This document shows positions 46,721 to 60,241 of a stretch of DNA of 64,000 nt, piece by piece (the stretch's first letter is position 1; every line of letters begins with the position of its first letter). The stretch comes from Nymphaea colorata. Its lineage: Eukaryota; Streptophyta; Magnoliopsida; Nymphaeales; Nymphaeaceae. The DNA lies in the NCBI RefSeq assembly GCF_008831285.2, contig NC_045138.2:33203934-33267933 (forward strand). Reading direction: 5' to 3'. The translations under genes were made by a program, and so were the position numbers. Below the pieces are notes generated by a model. That model did no database searches. It had not been told where the DNA came from and was given only the letters and a program-made list of their open reading frames with translations.

Positions 46721-49018
46721 ATGTATCCATCTGTAATTGACATTACCATTCGCAAGGCTTTTAATATTTTCAGTACTGTTTGGGGTGTAAAAGATACGGT
46801 TAACGATAGTCTAGGGGCAGTTGTTAAAGATAAAAGGCACTAAAATTCGAGAGGATAGATTGAGCAATTTAAATTACTTTTAATTTATCTTGTTCATTAA
46901 GAAAGCTCTTAGATGATTTTTTTTTTTTTTTTTTTGCACCAAGGATATATATGAAGAAAGAATCGTACATAAAACTATTTTACGTTGTGTCATGTCTGGT
47001 GAAAACGCGTAAGCGAGTTTTGTGGCCGACAGTGTGATGAAAAGTTGAGGAAATGAAGCAAAAAGACTAACATATTTTGAGCTTCCATTAAATGCTAAGG
47101 TGTTGGCTTTCAACAGGGTTTTAGGTTTTCTCATAAATGAATTTGCAGTGCTAAGATTCACCAAGATTGAGATACAAGCGGCCATTAAAGCATATGTTGT
47201 CTGAAATAAGTTTCCTCCAGCAATGTCGTTTACAGTGATTCTCATAGGGATCAGCTTCTCCTGCAGGTGCCCATTTGTCCAAAAAAGGTCCTTTATCACG
47301 CAAATGCATTTTTCTGTCTTCTTCACCTCCTTCCACACACAATTCAGACACATCGATGCCCTATGAGGGGCGTTTGATTTGTTCATATTTTAAATCTGTG
47401 GATACATAGCATGTTTTTTTTTTTTTTTGCTAATATGACAAACAAAAAAAAAAGCAGATCTGTGGTCAGATTTATGATTCATCAAACCAATCTTATGTCA
47501 AACAAACCTAAGATCCACATTTAAACTTTGTTGTACCTTTTTGCAGTGGAAAAAAAAAACTTCTGATTGAAGATCAGAAATGGTTCTCAGATATAAGAAT
47601 TTTAGACCAGCAGCAATCATACACCATTTAGATACTGGAAGGGATGACAGGTAGGGAAGTGGCATCGACGTTCTTGAAGATGCGCCCATTAGAACGAACT
47701 TACAAAACAAATGCTTGACTTCGATCTGCTTTTTAATTGTTTCTTTTCCTTCCGAATACATTTTTTGCTTCAAATCTTGAACTGTTTGTGCCCTTGTTCT
47801 CCACCCATATAAATGACAACAGCGTCAAGTCTTGCCAATTAAGCCACCTACGAACAGTACCCAAATTGTACATGCAGATCAAGCTCAAAAATTAAGTTTA
47901 AACCGGCTGAAAAGCAAGACCAATTTGTCGTGTCGTAACTTAGTTCCTCAATCGATAGTATTCAGGTAACAATAGCAAACAATTGATTGCAGTTGCATAT
48001 AACTGCAAACGGGTATCAGCAATCTTCTTTTTTGAAGAAAATATTTGATGTCCTAGTGGTTCAGAATTCCCCAGTTGAAACTCATACATTGGAAAGATTT
48101 ATGAACCTATAAGAAAGAAAAGTTTTTTTAATGTTTAAATATTAATATTCATTAAAATAAACTGTTAAATGTTCTCGTTTTGGCTTATAAAATCTGATAT
48201 TTACTAAAGGAAACATGTTTTTTTTTTTATGTGCATTCTTCTTACCGCATCAGGCATAGTTACCAAAATGATTCAATGAGCGCCAAAAAACGGAAAAACA
48301 TAGGCCGATTTGGACCTACAAACAATTTTTTTTTCCTTTTAAAATAAAGAATAAAACTACATTTTTATGGAATCGGCCTTGTTATTTGTAACAAGAATGA
48401 CAGTCTATTTAATATTGATATTCTGTCCATAAGTGAACAGTAATTAACCTCAGGATCTGTTTTGCAAAAATTCATAGAGAAGCAAAGATAGCAAGACCAC
48501 GCCCTTGATTTTTAACTGTTTTGATGGAACTTTCTTTCTTTACTTAATTTTTATTTTTACTGCCTTCTCTCGACGATGGAAACATAAATTGAGCAACACC
48601 ATAAAAATTGCTAAACAAATAGTGGCTAAAAGTTTTAAGTTTCAGAAAACTTTTAGTTGAACGCAAAAGAGGCCAATGAGTTCAATTAAAGTATGGAAGG
48701 AAAGCAGTCTATGGCCGTCCAGTATAGGAATGGAATATTCAAACCACACAAATTTGTCCATGCCAAGATTGTTAACTGCACATCCAAAACAAACAAAGGA
48801 AGAACAAAAACTACAATATTTTGACAAAGCACACCGACAGCTTCAGATATATGGTTATGTTCCTGCTCCCAGGATACTTATTGCCTAATAATTATATATT
48901 ACAGGAATGAAGGTGGATTACACGTAAAAACACAGTAAGTAACAGCTTCCCCCTTCAATTCAAACACTGACTGTGGATTTTCTTCGCACCACTTGCAGTA
49001 GGGATTTGCGCCTGAATT
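46721..49018. other. Intergenic between decarboxylase and PETC
   Basis: No gene was recognised in about 2.3 kb. It holds T homopolymers near 46918-46935 and 47416-47428. A possible SINE-like phrase (GTCCTAGTGGTTCAG, then CAGTTGAAACTC) lies at about 48050. The reading frames of 168 and 91 codons on the minus strand lack any family signature. Confidence 0.55.
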
Positions 49019-51019
49019 TTAAGCCCACCATGGGGCTTCACCGGTTCTGAAGTCCGTCTCCACCCAAGGCACAAACACTACTTTACCATCATCAACATTT
49101 ACATCAACATGTGCTAGAGCAAGGGACTGCAAACACAAACTCAGTGGTCACAAGGCCTCACACACAATTTCCTACGAGAAATACAAGATAAGATGACACG
49201 GACACCAACACAAATTTTGTAACATTTGCAAATTCATCGATCGGTAGTCGCAACAGAAACTTTGTCATTACTGTAAATTCTTAGGTCAATTGAAACAGCT
49301 GCCAGGAAAAAATCCAAGACTTCTTGATTGATTCACTTGTTTGAAATGTTTATTTCCTGTGGATGGGATGAAGTCGCAAAGTTTTTCGGGGGAAAAGCAT
49401 AGACACAAATTTGGTGCTCGAGAAAAGTCTTGCTAAATCTCATGATGTTCTAAGGCTCTCTGCTTTTGGCGAAATTCATGGCAAAATGCAACAAAATATG
49501 TAGAATATATATGAAAAGGAATAAGAATTATGAAAACTGAAGAGGTTTGAACGGTTTATCGGGCCAGGATCATGCCGAAGTATGATATTATTTTCAACAA
49601 TGAAGGTGCTTTACATTTTTTAATATCATATCTTTATTTTCAATAAAACGACATATAGACTGCAAAATTCTGAAAAAAAAAAAAATGATCGACTTGTCTC
49701 TGTATGGTCTATGATGCAATCTGACCAAAAAGAATACATAGGAAAAGACAAGTGAAAAGGTATTCCTTACCAGCGGTGCGGGACCGCGAACAACCTTCCC
49801 TTGGTTGTTGTACTGTGAACCATGGCAAGGACAGATGAACTTGTTCTCAGCTGAGTTCCATGGAACGACGCAACCAAGGTGAGTGCATACGGCGTTGAGG
49901 CCATATGTTGCAAGCGTCCTGTCGTTCTCCACAACAAGGTAGGTCGGATCCCCCTGCATATCAAACAAGGTATGAAATACTGATTGCATCCATAGTTATA
50001 ATCAGAGTGGAAAATGACAAGGCTAGACCACAATGAAATCAGAACACCACTGCATTACATAATGAAATGATTTAAAGCCTAGAATGCTGAATATTTTTCG
50101 ATCCATTGCTTGAAATTTGGTGTTATTGGAGACACATATGTCACAGAGCAAAGCACAATGAAGAATTTAAAAAAGTTACCTTCAACCCTTGAGCTAGCGT
50201 TCTGTCACCAGGCCCATGTGTCTTGAGCCACTCGGCTGCTACAATATCTTTTCCAAGGGCATCCTTTGCAAAAGTTCCGCTGCTGCCATCTCCAACCCTG
50301 CATTCCCACCAGAAAGACAGGGCATTTAACTATTTCTAGTCCTGAAAAATCAACTTCTTGAAACTTTCACAAATAATAACGGAATCATGATGCCTTAACG
50401 TATATCATTCTTGGCAATTCACAGAATTGAAAATTCCTTCGCCCTCTTGTCGACCCACATGACAAAAACTTGTTGATCAAACTGGTGGGTGACTGACTTC
50501 CCACCAGTGAAAGTGATGCCTCGTCAAAAAACAGAGGACAAAATTTATCTTCGCCAACGTAAGTGACGGAGATCAAGAAAGATAGAGAGAGAGAGAGAGA
50601 AATGTCCCACCCAGCAGGAACGAAGAAGGAGGCATAGGGAACGAGCATCCCTGCAGTGGGCAGGGAAACCGCGCCGAGCAGTAGCAGGTTCATGAGCTGC
50701 CGCTTCCCCATGTCAGGCACCCGATCATCCGCCGTTACGCTCGCCAACTCACACACCACCATCCTCCTGCTCCTCCTCCTCCTCCATGCCGCTGCCGGCG
50801 GCTCTAGCGACGGCCTGAAGCCACGACCATACTTGGTGGAAGCCACCTGCAGATAATGATCACGAGTCGAGTTCACAACCCAAACCAACAGAGCAAGAGC
50901 AAAATCCAACTGACTTCAAATATTCCCCATGAAAACGATGAGTTGGGCAAGATGCATTTTCCATTTGATCAGGGTACCTGAGAAGGAGAAAGAGTAGCAG
51001 ATGCAGCTGTGGCAGCCAT
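49019..51019 (-). CDS. PETC: Cytochrome b6f complex Rieske iron-sulfur subunit, chloroplastic
   Basis: Five exons on the minus strand: 51019-50978, 50846-50611, 50297-50180, 49953-49771 and 49126-49019. They total 687 bp, or 228 residues plus TAA, and every junction has GT and AG in phase. The protein carries electrons from plastoquinol to cytochrome f through a 2Fe-2S cluster. Residues 1 to ~48 are a basic, Ser/Ala-rich transit peptide. RVPDMGKRQ (56-64) leads the single membrane helix (about 65-85), then comes a Gly-rich hinge (93-100). Cluster motifs are CTHLGC (155-160) and CPCHGS (173-178), with all Cys and His ligands and the disulfide cysteines present. The end, [18 protein letters not shown], is family-typical. 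The length is within one residue of Arabidopsis PETC. Both domains look intact, so it is expected to be functional. Confidence 0.97.
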
Positions 51020-54000
51020 GTCTGTGGTCAGTTACTTGATTTGTTCGCGGATGGTGAAGTGCGAGTCGTGAAGCGGTGTAAATAGTGGAAGTAAGGCGGT
51101 CGGCAGGAAGGAGAGTCGTGCAGGAGTTTGGTGCGGAGAGCAAGGGACAGGATGAGCTTCTGAATGGGAATCCATGGTCACGCACAGCCACATATTCGGG
51201 ATCATCCGAGGGGACACTCCGACTCTGGAGCTTTTGTGGGCTGTTGCAGAGCCACAGGTGAAACACGCCGCCCTTCTTTTGAAGCAAGAAAAAGAAAGAA
51301 GGCAAAACAAGGTGGGGAAGCGAAAAACGAGTCCTCGTCCTAGTGGAAAATCACAATTTTGCTTTCTGTTTGTCAAATTCTTCTTTTATTGAACGTCAAG
51401 AAGAAAATGAATTTTTCAATTTCTTAGAGATCGTATTGCTGGCGGTTTTTAGCGTTCTAAAAGTTAAAGCCAGCCGAGACTGCTCCATCGTCGTATTTCC
51501 AAGTGCTTAGACGAAGTCATTTTTTCGTTACTTCTCAAAGACAGCCAAATGCTTGAAGTCAAATCGTTTTTCAGCAACTTACTTTTTTTGCAGGGATAAT
51601 TTAATAATGAGTTGGATCTGAGCAGAATTTAAAATTTTCATTGGGTCATTGTTTACTGTAAAAAACTTTGACTCACTGATCTGAATTTTTCTAATTCACC
51701 CTTGTCCTCTTCACTCTTCTTCCATGGAAATCATCATATGGTTCATTTAAATTCTGAAGTGGCTTTTGGAAGCATTTCTTTTCTTCCAATAGTCCGCAAC
51801 TTGCTGGCTAGAAAAACTAGAGCCATTCATTTAGTAGTTTGGTGCTGTTGGCAAATGCAAGTCAGATTCTGCTAGCTGAAGCTCAAAATTCTGTTGGAGA
51901 TCAGCGAAACCACTCTGCTGAAAGAATATCTGGTCTGAGACACCATTAGGATAAAGGCCGTAGAATCTATCTCTGTGGCCTCTCTTGTTCGAAGTGTCAC
52001 CAAGCCATTGTTTTTCTCAAAAACGGAGATATCGGGGTAAGAAGATAGCGATAAAGAAATAGGGGCTCAGCTGAAATGTTGAATTTGGCCGATGCATGTG
52101 TTGAATCAGATACAAGTGAAGTGCTTGATGTCCGATCCACCATTTTTGGTCGGATCTTCCTTAACTGGAGTTGGTATCATGTTGGTATTCAAAAGTTGCT
52201 ATTTTGTAGCCGAGTATAGATTCGAAGGCGGTAAGATCAGATTTTTTATGCATAACCGGGTCAGACCCTTGTTTCAGTTGAGGTTCAAATTTACAGATCC
52301 TTAGGTTTGACGTAAGATCCTTAGCTTGATGGATCACAGATTTTTACAGTGAATTCAATTGAAACGCCTCGTTAGTTGCATGAGACGGGGTAATCTACAA
52401 TCTATTGATCTGGTCGGAAACCAAAATTCTTGATTTAATTGCCTGGAGTTTCCAATCATGCCTGGTGATGTTAGAAAGTTGGTAAATCTGATTAGCCATC
52501 TAAAATAGAAATTAGTTGGATGCCACCGTGAATGAAATGCATATGAATAAACAGGGCCTATGAAACTGAATCGAATGTAAAAACATACCAACGTCCCAAG
52601 CTCTTCCATGCATGTTCTATTCCAATCGCATAGTGGTCGGTTCATAATCTCCCATGCTTTGTTGCCAAATAATAGAGTCTTAGGGGCTGTTAGATTTTTT
52701 TGAAAAAAAAAAAAAAAAAGAAAGAGAGAAAACTTTATGTTTTTAGGACGCATATAAAATACATGTTCTTGTTCTGAGAATAAGTTACAATTATGTTCAA
52801 CTTTGGATTGTTGGATCCAGGAACAATATCCATAGCCACACCATGTTTTTCTTGAACAAGAAGTTGGTGCGTTAGAAACATGTATATTTGAGACACAAGC
52901 TGGTCCATTGACAACCCCACGACAGTATGCCTTGATCACCTGCCTCTCCTTCTACCTAAGGTTGAACTTGAAGACCTGAACGGGGAGGCGGAGGAGAATG
53001 GTGAACTTCTAGGAGAAGGTGCTTGAGTACTTGGAATATCTGATATCTGATGCCCATTTTGAAGTGGGGACTCCTTCAGTGCAAGGATTTGTCAAATTGT
53101 AGATTAAGATCCCAGTTATCCATAAGTCACAACATTCTGTATTAAAAATCTGTGTACTGAACATGCATGAAATTCCCTGCTATATCTGATGCGTTTTGTA
53201 ACTCCATTACATCTCCCTCCTCCATGCACAATAACCGTGGCATCATTGTCTTATCTCTTTCACTATGTTCACCTTGACTTATTTGTGTTTCAACCCCTGC
53301 GTGATTCATAAGCAGATTGTACCAAATCATGAATGGCGTTAACCACAACCTAGTTTCAGGGTATGACTGCTCTTCGTTCTTTTCTCTGCGGTCGCTTTTA
53401 CACGCGGGATATTCATGGCGGATACCGTATCGGCGAGCCTCTTTCTGGTAGAACTCTTGATGCTTGCTCCTACCTGCTGAACAGAGCGTGCCACCACTGT
53501 GAGGACATGATCATGGCTACCTATATATATAATCGTAGGGACATGTACAGTAAAGACTATTGGTATGAACAAGGAAAAAGACTGCTTCGTGAGGACCCCA
53601 GAATACTGTGTATGCCGTCTTTGTAAAAGGAAAAAGTTTGCGAAAAACAAACAATATGCAGAAAGAGAACGCAGAAGCATGTGAAACGGTGGATGGCAAT
53701 ACAGTATGGCCGTAGTAATCTTCCGGAAGGAGGGCCTATCGGGAAAGAAAGGCGTCCTTTAAAAGGAGAGAAATGAGAAGAGATTAACAGAGGCAATATG
53801 ATGAGAACAGAAAAAAGAGAAGGGAAGAGAAGAGAAAGTTGGCAGCAAATCTGAAAGCAAAAGCGGTTTCCTGGTTCCAGCTTTCTCTTCTATCAAGGTA
53901 CGGACAGGGGGAGTTGCTTTGTAAAGCCGAGATTGCAAGGGGATTTCGGCATCAGTTACTGCTGAATTTTTAACTGGAACTATAATATAATGCATCAATG

Positions 54001-55361
54001 GTGATCATCTGGGTGGAAAATTTCCAAGATTGAAGCACTGCAAATGAGATTTACCGTTTTAGCAGTTTAATGCTTTGTTTCCATCACTCGATCGGCAGCT
54101 TAATGCCTAGAAATCCACTCTTATTTCAATGTATGTACATGATTCGAAGAGCATAAAAAATTCGACCGGAATCAGATCCTTAGACGGCATGAAAGATGCC
54201 ATCCCAAACGTTACATTCCCAGCCTTATCAGATCCAAGTAGCATGTGATACCCAACCTGTGTCATTGACCTTGCTGCTTTAATAGTTTATTAATATGCTT
54301 CTGTACTTTGTCTCCAAATGCTCTCTCTAAATTGGATACAGTTCTTAGATTTTTGCATCTTTAAAGTGTACATACATCAGGAGACGTGCGTCTTACTTGC
54401 TTCATGATCAACGCCCGTCCAGTTGGTCAAGTTCATTGTTTAAAGAATTTAATATGAATGTAGATATCCTGATTTTTTAGAAAAACAAACAAATTTTAGT
54501 CCCTATGGGATTCACCGGTACAGTTGTCTTTAGCGGCGGCGGGTTCTGTTCAGATCCATATGCACCTATACATTCTCATGTGATTTTGATACTATGAAAA
54601 ACACCATTCCATTCCGGTTCTTCCACTGCCGGATCTCGTCTGGAAGATAGCCTGCAATTCGTACATTCGGATATGAGGTTGCCCCGTTTTAAAACGGTTG
54701 CTCTTAAAAATTAATTGCATCCAGCATCCTCTTGTGGACCCGACCCATTGTTCACGGGCTTCATGTTGGAGCGGTACAGCCTCCCGTCATTTATGAGCAT
54801 TGACACCATGTGTGTGGGGGAACCAGATCCAGTCTCAGATACTGACACCACCATGGGACCATATCCGGTTCCCGATCCTGTTTATCCTTGATCCTCGAAT
54901 AGAGAACCACTCCGTGAATTGCACAGCTAGCAAATCTCTGCCCATGTTGAAGATTCCGAACCCCTACCTTAAATTTAATTGAACAACAAGTCACAATTAC
55001 GAATAGCATACTAGCTGGATTTGGATTAGTATTATAGTAGTTTATAAGTTTCCTAAGGATCCCTATGAAACTATAGATAGGCAAAAAATATCTGATATCC
55101 ATGACCCACCTCAATATAAATTCGACGGTCCAAGTTAGTAATTTACTTTTTTTTTCCTTTGGAGTTAAAGGTTTGAAGAAAAAAAATATGCTCATGTGGC
55201 TGGAATTGTGAGAACCAACAAGTTGTGGGGACGTCAAGAATTCAAGGCTCACAGGAAACCATCCTTATGGATGCCATTGCTGCATAGCTTAGTGGATTAG
55301 CAGATCAAAAGGTTTTGGGTTGTCATTCTTCAATCTTTTATATTTTTTCAAAACATCAAAA
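51020..55361. other. Intergenic, nothing confidently recognised
   Basis: About 4.3 kb. The first few hundred bases are the PETC promoter side. A 15-17 A run lies at about 52703-52719. Frames at 53363-53626 (plus) and 52355-52939 (minus) are open for 80-190 codons but show no domain signature and no splice context. Confidence 0.55.
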
Positions 55362-55485
55362 GCAGGCTTAGTACTTTATCGAGAAAAGATTGAAATATTT
55401 CTTTCGCTCACCCAACGAGAGACGAAAACAGACCTAGTACTTTATAGAGAAATGGTTGAAATACTCCTTTTTGCTCACCCAACCC
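55362..55485 (+). repeat. Imperfect ~66-bp tandem duplication
   Basis: CTTAGTACTTTATCGAGAAA...GCTCACCCAAC is followed at once by CCTAGTACTTTATAGAGAAA...GCTCACCCAAC. Both halves keep the same order of phrases with scattered substitutions. Confidence 0.75.
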
Positions 55486-58400
55486 AACAAGAAGAGAGAA
55501 AAACCTATGTGTAGATGCAGTAAATAATAGTTTCCTAGACTTAGGAAGGTGAAACTCTGCCAAAATGATTTATAGTGTACCGTTATGAATTAATATATCG
55601 ACAAGTCTATCAAAGGCATGTAAATGGCCTCTAACATAAGCTGCATGAGGCACCTAACAACTTGATTTTAGTTCGTATATACATTGTTTGAGAAATAACT
55701 ATTTCTCTATCATATTAAAATTGAACTAACACTGTGACCAAATAAAAATCATAATTTATTGGAGGAAGATGCAGAGCCATGATTCAAGCGAGCGAAAGGA
55801 TTATAACCCCGCCATATCGTCTCTGTGGTTCAATGACCAAGCACCTAGAAATTGGGCATGAGAAGAAGAACCCTTTCCACCAAGTGATAGAAGGTACAAA
55901 GCATAAATGCGCTTCACGCATGGCATTCTGCAGATAACGGCACCCCTTTCAGCCTTGCAATAATGGTGTCTCCCCTTCACCTTCCAATTTTATTCGCCTT
56001 TTTATATTTTTTTGTTGGAGAATGGGGACTCGTGATTCTCTCTTTCTCTCTGTCTCGTCTCATTTATTGGGAGTTGCTTCTCTTTCCATCTTTGAAAGTA
56101 TTAGCGGAATCATCTGCCGTCTAACTGGTTAATTTGGTGAAAATAAAGGGTTTCGGACTTTTTTGAATTTATTCTCTTATATTTCGATCTGAAGTTGATG
56201 GAATTCACCAAGAAATCATGATAAAGAAGGAAAATTGGATATCGACATCTTCGTTTTCAGATTTATTGGTGCTTCTCTTCTGTCGCATTTCGCTGCGGCC
56301 GTGCTTCATAATTAAAGGCGTCATGTTATTATTAACGCATGCAACCATCGATTCGTTCTTCCGAAAGGAAACGAAACTCTGCCGCAGTTTTCCTCCAGAA
56401 AATATCGCTACCTGAACTTGTATAAAAAGGTAACCAAGTTTTCACAGATCGATATATAATAAGAACGCTATAACACATTCAGAAGATCACAAATTAAGTC
56501 GAGAAATTTTTAAACACGGTGACCATGGCTGTCGCCGACTTATTCTGAAGATAACAGCTGGATATATAATAAGAAGCATAGATCGACAATTTGGGCAATG
56601 TTAGTTTGCTAGATATAATTTTATAATGCTCAATCTGACGACTACCCTTTCTCGATTTGTACTTGTTTGCATTATGTTCTATGTAATTATTCACATAATA
56701 AAAGGCCTTCTTTATCGTTTTTTTGTTGCTTTCTGCTAGTTGCATCTGTCAAGAAAATAATGAAACGAATCCTCGTTATTAATGTAAGCTTCGTTAATCA
56801 AGTTTCGTATGGAGAAAAAAAAAAATTGGATCTCTCTCTATCTCATAACCATTCACTTAATTCGTTTCCAATCTGAACGCACGCATAACTTCATTCCTTA
56901 CATAGAGAATCAGAATCCAAAAATGAGGTACCCATGAGATTTGATACAAGCACGGACTGGCCCTAGTTCTTAGTTTGATTTCATGTGAGCTATTTTTTAA
57001 ACGGTAATGTGCAATACTCTAATTGATCATTCTCTACACAAGTTTTGAAATAGCATTAGAGCATGAAAGTGGAGGAAAGAAAGAAAAGAGGAGCTTTGGC
57101 TTTTTTTTTGGGGTAGCTTGGAGTGCATCTGTTTGACAACAAAAAAAGCTCCAGCACGGATACCGAAAACAATGGCCCTTTTCCAGACATTTAATTCCCT
57201 AGCTATGCTCATCTGCTAGAGCGAGTCAAGTTGGAGGACGTTTATGGTTCTACACCAAGGTCCCACAAGCTTACAGCTGATAAATTATAGCGGAGGTTGC
57301 GAATCTTCACGAAAGAAGAGCACACTGGCCTAAAAATATTGTCTTCAAAGTACCTTACAAGAAACATGTTGCCCTACCTTGATGTGTTACAAACTCCCGA
57401 ATTGATTGGACCGTGTGTGCGTGAAACTGTTTCTCCATGGTTGAGTACAACACGCTCTAATTGTATTTTACATCAACAATTATTATTATAAAAAAAGTTA
57501 TCACCGAGTTGTTATTAAAAAAAATATGTTGTTAAGCTTGCATTGCATAGTTTTTTATTCACACATATTTATATATATATGTGTGTACACACACATAGGC
57601 ACACAGAAATAAATCAATTCATTGGGAAGTTCAAAGCAAAAGTACAAAATCAAACTAATTAGACAGATGCATGTATATCGAACCAGCAACGATTTGTTTG
57701 AGATCCGAAAAGCGTTAATAGGTACAAAATAGTTACATACTTTATCGATTTAATTTAAAGAGTGGGGATTCTTGTAATGTGATTTCTGTATAGGGATTGG
57801 TATGGCTGCATGTCCTCGAAAATGTTGAACATATATACGTTGCGAGGCAATTTTTTTTAGTTTAAATAAAAAAACAAAGATCTGGATGTTAATAGGCGAC
57901 AGGAAATCGTGGTGGTCCCGCAAAAGTTATCCAAAGAATTCGTATCCTGAATAATTTCTCCGAAAAGTTATCCTTCTCTTTAAGCCAAGAATTCCTCTTG
58001 GCATGGACAGCCTTACCATACCATTGATTGGAAGAAGCAAATAAAATACATTCTTTAGGTGTCACACGAATCAAACACACTCTTCAAGTTTAGAGCAATC
58101 TCAAAACTCCAACTGACGTATTCCAAATCCGTCTACAAATTAATTTCATCTCGGTACAGGTAGTTTGGCAAATCAAAAAAACTTGATATATCCCTGTGAT
58201 GTCATATATATACAGCTGTAAAGTTTTTGACATAAAACAGAAGAGATCTTATCTTGGGTAGAAAAACAATTCCAAGCGGCTGCATCTGCATTAAAAAAGG
58301 ACCGCCTTGAGACCTCGTTCACCAATCCCAGTAGGTCAAAACGCCTCGCGTTAGATTAGATTAGCTCTCTCGGTAAGACAAAACAAAGATCCCAACTCAG

Positions 58401-59591
58401 TTTTTTTTAAAAAAAAGAAAGAAAAGGTAAATAAATAAATAAAACGGGGAATGTTACCATTCCAAAGGAAAATTTAATTTTGCTTTTATTTAAAAAAAGA
58501 TTATGCTACCAAGGGGAGGAGAGTGGGGAGGTGCCTTTCCCATGTGAAGGCTCTGCCATGAAAAGCTGGCACGAAGAAAGGGCCACCGGCCGCGACTTGC
58601 GGGGCGCACGCACTCCCGACACACACATACACGCATTGATGCCGAAGGCAACAAAAGCAGCAGCAGGCGAAGGCCCAAGGGCTGGCAGCGCGGGAGCTGC
58701 GTATTTTAGCGACGGCCTTTCCCCTTCCGGCCCCATCCCGTACACGGCCCGCTCCCCTTGCCCCGCCGTGTCGCAGTCATCCCACTCCCCGCCCGTGGGC
58801 TCCACACCCCCTCGATTCCCACCATGGACCTCACTCCCATTTGCACCTGCATGTGCGTGCGTCCACACAAGCTCCAGAGAATCGAGAGGCCGACCCAAGC
58901 TGCAGGAACACACACATACAGCTAGCTGCTGGTCGAGAGATCCAATCCTGAAGCTACGAGTAAGAAATAGTTGCAGTACCAGTCCACAGCTTGAACAGGG
59001 GTTTCTGGCAGGCTTGGGGTAAGTTCGGTCTCATGAAGAGAAGAGGGAGCTCGGGATTTGACGCTACCCGATCAGTCCACTCAGGTTTGGCAACAGCAGC
59101 AGAAGATACTGTGACTGATGGGATATATTACTATGGAGCTGTTCTCCAAACAGTGAAGTAATAAATGGATCTGGATTTGAGAGGCTATCCCAGATGGGGA
59201 AACCCCTTTTCACTTTCAACGGTAGTGCTTATCCGAACTACTGAAACTTGGAGGGGAGATGTGTCTTTTCCGAAATGACGGGGAAGGTTTGAGATGAGTT
59301 CAACTTCCCACCAGAAGGAATTCTACTGAAATGCTTCTGAGTCCTGAGCCTGCACTTGCATTTCCCAAGATGCCCTCATAATTCACGTCTCCAAAATAGC
59401 CTTAACAACGTAGAAGGTGGCATGTGAAAGCAAGGCAGCAGTCACCAGAGAGAAAAAGATTTGACTGGGTGTTTTCGTCAATTCGTAAAAAGCAAAGTTG
59501 GTAAAAATAAGGTCCTTTTCCAGATCTCAAGAGCCTCCCTCTGTAGCTTTTGACCAGCCTTCCTCTCCTCCGGCGGATTTTTCAAAGCCTC

Positions 59592-59636
<45 letters not shown>

Positions 59637-60241
59637 AGGGAAAGGAGAGACCGCATATATTAGAGGGAGGGCGGGGAAGGAAGGCGACTCGATTTTCTCT
59701 CCCTGGGCTATCCTTTTCCCTTCACCGCTTTCCGGCACTGATCTCTTCGAGCAGGCGAGAAAAACTAGCCGGTCGCTCCTGTGCTCGCCGGAACCGAAAC
59801 CGGGGTCGACTATGGATACGTTTTCATAGTTACATTCTCGAAGCGACAGCGCGCATTTATCCTATGTACGTAGACTGAAAGCCGATCAAGCGGCACTCTA
59901 CCTAGTGGATTTCCGGCCTTTCGTGTGCGCCCTGCGGGCTTCGCCGGAGGGAAGACAAGGAATGCGTCTCGTCTTTCTCAAGTAAACACGAATCGAGTCC
60001 TTTCGAGACAGCGTACTTTTCTCGAACAGAATAACAACATACTCTCATATTTTTGGAGTCCGATCTTCTTCTTGTAGACAGGGAATAAAAAACAGAGTGT
60101 TAGTACGTATTTGAAGGGACCTTGACGAAAGCCGAGCTGCGGCACTCTTTCCGGTGTTAGTTTCACCTTCTTCGCTCGGAAGAAGCAAATAAGAGAAAGA
60201 GAGAGCGACAGATATATATCATGTATATAACAGAGAGAGAT
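55486..60241. other. Intergenic and upstream region of the cyclin gene
   Basis: No gene was recognised. 57560-57600 is a TA/TG/CA-type simple repeat able to pair with itself. 58500-58990 is a GC-rich island with overlapping frames of 135-180 codons on both strands and no family match. 59640-60240 is probably promoter and 5' leader of the cyclin gene, ending in GA-rich sequence. Confidence 0.5.
59596..59634 (+). repeat. Poly(A) tract, 39 A
   Basis: An uninterrupted run of 39 A about 600 bp upstream of the cyclin start codon. It may be a retroposon tail or a slippage-expanded homopolymer; no target-site duplication was confirmed. Confidence 0.9.

Noticed and set aside
46880-47386. 168-codon minus-strand frame
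   Set aside because: Its C-terminus runs through a T homopolymer (poly-Lys) and no domain is visible. It is likely chance.
50385-50909. 174-codon minus-strand frame read as one protein
   Set aside because: It is PETC exon 2 read through into the introns on both sides. The correct product ends at the donor at 50611 and continues in the next exon.
58480-59022. 180-codon plus-strand frame in a GC-rich patch
   Set aside because: Long frames on both strands here follow from high GC content. The translation is low-complexity with no family signature or splice sites.
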